DNA from: Numida meleagris
Taxonomy: Eukaryota > Chordata > Aves > Galliformes > Numididae
Reading direction: 5' to 3'
DNA length: 64,000 bases
NCBI RefSeq assembly: GCF_002078875.1
Contig: NC_034411.1
Coordinates: forward strand, 53,232,786-53,296,785
Shown: positions 60,251-64,000 of the stretch, in pieces
How positions within the stretch are numbered: position 1 is the first letter of the stretch
How the letters are laid out: each line of letters starts with the position of its first letter
The notes under the pieces: generated by a model
The model's database searches: none
Told to the model about the DNA's origin: nothing
What the model saw: only the letters and a program-made list of their open reading frames with translations
Made by a program: the position numbers and the translations under genes

Positions 60251-61520
60251 GATAATTGCTAATAAAATAAAGGAAAATGGGGAGAAATAAAAACTACAGA
60301 ATTCTACATCTTAGATGTACTGCATGAATAATTGCATTCACTGGACATCATTCAAAAAGTTCAGTGTTTATAATTACCTATATTTCCATTATAAAGTTCC
60401 ACTGTACAATTTCCTTTCTCAGTCCTGAATTGAGTGTTTTGTTTGCGCTATATCATTTGCACATTTGATCACAGAATATAAGTCTCTATTAAATCTCAAA
60501 GAGTTTTAGATAATATGGAAGGAGTTTATTTTTCTAGGCATGATTTGCATTATAACTATCTACAGTTCTTCCTAATCTGGGAGAATTTTATTGATGAGGA
60601 AAAGAAAGGAACACACTTATCTTTAACATATGATCATTAAATAAATGTTTTTAATGCAGAAGATTTGTTATATTAAGAAGTATTAAAAATATATCAGTCT
60701 ACTCCTTTATTTTGAAAGGCTATATATAAGTGGGGAAGTAGAGTAATACTACCATAGAAAAGTATAAATAATAAGCAAATCTTCTCAGTCCTTCCAAATA
60801 AAAACTCCATTACTTTATTTGTTATCCTGCCAGTCCTCACTAGAAGATAAGTTGATTCTGACCCCTAGCTTATTTTCAGTGAGATTCTTTTAAGCTGTCT
60901 TCCATAGGCACACAACTCCGTCTAGCTTTCCATGAGATCAGAGTGCCAACATGTCTTTTCAACTCTACTTCCTCAGAGTGCCCCAAAACTCCAATTTGTC
61001 TGATGAAGTTCACACTGCTAATGAAGGGAGAAAATATAACTGAGCTTCTCCAACTGCTAGTAACAACCAGATGCATGGAACAGATTTGTTAGCAAACGAA
61101 TATGAGGTTCACTGAGAACTGTAGAACTTGGCTTTGGGGCCAACAATGCTTAAATTTTGAAGGAAAAATAAAGACAAAGAAAATGAACTGTAATAAGATT
61201 ATGTGTTAAAAGGGTGATGGATGATGGAGATTTAGGACTATTAATTTGAAACAAATACTAATTAACAGTACTCTCTAACAACCTTCCCCCAAACCCTGCC
61301 CTAATTATTCTTGACCAGTCTCTCTTCACAATTAGAAATGGGAAAACAATAGTCATCTAGGATGATTTGTTACATCAGCAAAGACAGGCAGAAGGGACTT
61401 CTGTATAAAATTTTCCCCAAAAAGTATCAAGAATCCAAGACAATCAAGTAGCAGTTTATGTATTCTCAAAGTGAATGAACAGAAAAGATCAGTCCAAGTT
61501 CCCCAGACTAGATTCACATA
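60251..61520. other. Unique AT-rich non-coding DNA
   Basis: No gene, RNA or repeat recognised. Confidence 0.5.
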
Positions 61521-62052
61521 GGTCATTCCAAAAGTAATTCTTCCCTTTTATTTCCATGAAAACTACAACTGGTATAAAGAGCATAATAACACTATTTGAT
61601 AGAGCAAACTCTCAGCTACAACATGCTGTTTGTCACTACCATTAGCAATGTATTTTCTGAAGAAATGATCAAGAAACCTCATGACGCACTCATAAAAATC
61701 TTCACCAGTGGATGTGAGAACAATGAGATAGTGGGTGGTGTGTTTCAACACTGGCAACAGTGATCACCTCCACTGATTTGATCTCCATTCACATTTAGCA
61801 AGCGTTGATGAGTGTCAATGGGTGCAGTTTTTTCCACATGAAGAAATTCAGTGACATACCTCTGCTTCATATCCACTTCCATGTCAGACATCACTTTATC
61901 AGACTACCCCTCTGCTGCCATCTGTCTCATGGCAATAAAATGTAATGGAATATTGGTGGGAAGTTCCAGCCTCTACTGCCATACCACCAATATCCGCCTC
62001 TGACATCGTGGGCCAACAGAATAAAATAGGAGGCATTATTTTTGGAGCATCC
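61521..62052 (-). mobile_element. Deleted mariner element (Galluhop-like), copy 2
   Basis: The ends GGTCATTCCAAAAGTAATTC (left) and, in complement, GGATGCTCCAAAAATAATGC (right) form imperfect terminal inverted repeats; TA precedes the left end. On the minus strand a start at 61891-61889 opens an N-terminal transposase piece (MSDMEVDMKQRYVTEFLHVE, then a LLNVNGDQ block). This jumps to a C-terminal piece (61563-61757) containing TGEDFYECVMRFLDHF and KYIANGSDK, the mariner C-terminal signature. The middle with the catalytic acidic residues is lost. The retained interior differs from copy 1, so the two deletions look independent. About 532 bp. Confidence 0.9.
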
Positions 62053-64000
62053 GTCTTACAACAGATTCGTATGTACTGCTTAAAACAGAAAAAAAAAAAA
62101 TTACGTGTTCCTAAGGCTCTTGATCACTATCAACTGACCATTTGTACTACATCAACATTTGCTGCAATTACATTAAAAAAGCACTATCCTAGATCCAATG
62201 TTGAGAAATTTCTGAAGAGGCAGTGTTCATCTGTGCTCAAAGGAATGTGTTAATGGTCAAATGGTTTTCTGATGCTCACATAACGTACTGCTTCTATGCA
62301 GGTGAGCTGCATTAAATCTGTTGTACATAGTTCTCGCAGTTTTGTTAAACTAAAACAAGCAAGTTTTAGTTTACATCCTGTGCAAAATTCATTTTCATGC
62401 ACAGTTGCTCTCTTTTCACCAGTTTTGTTCCATGGAAGCCATGAGCTCTACTGGTATTAATCGAGCAATACTGGATTATCCAGACTGATAAACAGCTCTA
62501 TAAATTTCACATGCTCTCCTGAAATGACTGCCAACAGGTGGTAAACTGCTACTAATCACTGCCAACAATTTTGCAGTAGGGGCATCAAGATGCTACAGAA
62601 ACGGATGGCACAAAACAAATGGACTTGTGAAGTTCCTGGGACCACACACTAGGTTCATTCAGGCCATGAATCAGCCATCAGATGGCAACAATTTTGTCAC
62701 TACTAGCACAAATCATAATGGAATACATGTCCTGGAGCTGAAAAGCTCCATATCTCATTATCTATCCCCTGAATCATGCTTGTCACCACTAGCTTTAAGT
62801 TTTAATTTCCTTGTTTCCATTCGTTGTCAAGGCTATTTGACTGTATCTCTTTTGTGTTTAATCAGTAGTACCAACGCTTTTGATGAGATTATGTCGCTAA
62901 CCTGGTGCTCCAGGAAGTCACAAACACAGAACTGTTTATACAGGAACAAATTAAGAACAGCTCTTTACTTTGAGATAGAAAAATAACTAGTCCTACAAAA
63001 CATAACATCTTTAGCAAAAGCGCTTTGTAGACCTAGATTATCAAATGTAACAGTTCAGTGGTTCAATTCATACCTGACAGGCTTCAAAGAATATATATGC
63101 AAATTGATCTCCCAGCTGCAAGGGTAATTAACATGGCCTGCTGCAGGGGGCTGTTCTTCCACCCTTTCTGTTTCATTATTATTTTAGCAACTTTACATTT
63201 TTCTCAACCCACTATCTTTTGGTATGGAAATAAATTTAACTTCCTGGTTTATGTAAACTTCATTACACTACAATCAGCAGGGAATCTAGCTTGTTGGAAG
63301 TGCTAACGTTTGAAAACCAACACTGGTTGACACAGACCTTAACACTGTACAAACACTGTTGTTGTTGCTGTTAAGTATATTTCCCTGAGTTTGCCCAAAA
63401 CAGTTCTTATAATATTTTAAGGTACGCAGTAAGCCTTTTTATTCTCTCATGTTTAAACCAGTTTAAGAGCACTGAAACAGAGCTAGCAAAGGACCAGAAA
63501 AGACAAAGAATCTTGGAATGCGTTGTTTAATCCATTATTCACTAGGGTATTCAAATCACGCTTACACTCAAACCAGTGGACTTATTTTAACAAAGTAGGA
63601 AAGGTACAGTCCTAAGTTTATAGCATTTCAGGCAGTACCAGACCCATCGACAGTATTCTTGGTCATGCATGAACTGTGGTACTGTTTTCACAGGGGGATA
63701 TGCCATGTGTAATACATACTGTAAAATGTTCCCCATACGGTTATGAGGGAACACCAAGACTATTTTCCCATTATATAGTAAGAGAACAGCTTACAGTGAA
63801 GCAATCACATTACACATGCCTGGGAAAGCTATAGGCATAAAGAGATTAATGTGTTTGGATACCTTTTATAGCCAGAAACTTCTGTAAGAAGCCATTTCTG
63901 CAAATAATAAAGCAAAATAATATGTTAAATCATTTTAAGCAAATATTTACGAGAAGACATAAAGTAACAGTTAACAAGTATAACTCATAAGTGGCTCAAC
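62053..64000. other. Unique AT-rich non-coding DNA to window end
   Basis: No gene, RNA or repeat recognised. The 119-codon plus-strand frame at 62627-62986 has no family features and is probably chance. Confidence 0.5.

Noticed and set aside
1..64000. tRNA, rRNA, snRNA genes, bacterial-type operons, CRISPR arrays or a novel multi-gene system
   Set aside because: I saw no cloverleaf, rRNA or snRNA signatures and no clustered long ORFs. The sequence has the properties of vertebrate non-coding DNA. A covariance-model scan (Infernal/tRNAscan) would be needed to exclude small RNA genes fully.

Overview
This looks like nuclear DNA from a bird, probably a galliform such as chicken. It is AT-rich, non-coding, and carries no gene I can recognise with confidence. 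Three things point to a bird: many 5'-truncated CR1 LINEs in both orientations ending in the AGAATCAT-type (TTCTATGA) tail, two deleted mariner elements of the kind described in chicken (Galluhop-like), and a solo retroviral LTR with a 5-bp target duplication. Species and chromosome cannot be fixed from the sequence alone.

Layout. Positions 1-9100 are unique AT-rich DNA with CR1 fragments at 940-1451, 5200-5352, 5690-6205 and 7886-7998, plus a perfect 17-bp-arm hairpin at 5063-5100. Positions 9100-23000 are almost free of recognisable repeats apart from a doubtful old SINE (about 9136-9290), homopolymer tracts and small palindromes. Positions 23090-24345 hold a heavily decayed ancient CR1/L3-like LINE, followed by a CR1 tail at 24734-24820. 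Positions 25000-30190 are unique AT-rich DNA, perhaps with conserved non-coding elements. A 1.7-kb old CR1 (30190-31935) has lost the reverse-transcriptase Asp-Asp motif. CR1 tails follow at 32941-33120 and 38366-38932.

The main structure is at 42731-46010: a fairly young CR1 of about 2.75 kb, with partial endonuclease, full reverse transcriptase and C-terminal region, split by a 526-bp solo LTR (43797-44322). After it come a MIR-type CORE-SINE (48355-48593), a CR1 tail (51037-51328), a second ancient CR1/L3-like LINE (52230-53105), a CR1 fragment (55113-55350), two mariner deletion derivatives (55428-55984 and 61521-62052), a 122-bp purine tract (56293-56414) and two CR1 copies arranged head to head (58746-59415 and 59500-60250).

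No set of genes works together here. The window records several layers of retroposition: amniote-wide SINE/LINE relics, then CR1 subfamilies, then mariner and LTR insertions. I found no undescribed biological system. The items most worth checking are the dated nest of elements, the ancient repeats, and a few palindromic or possibly conserved non-coding segments.
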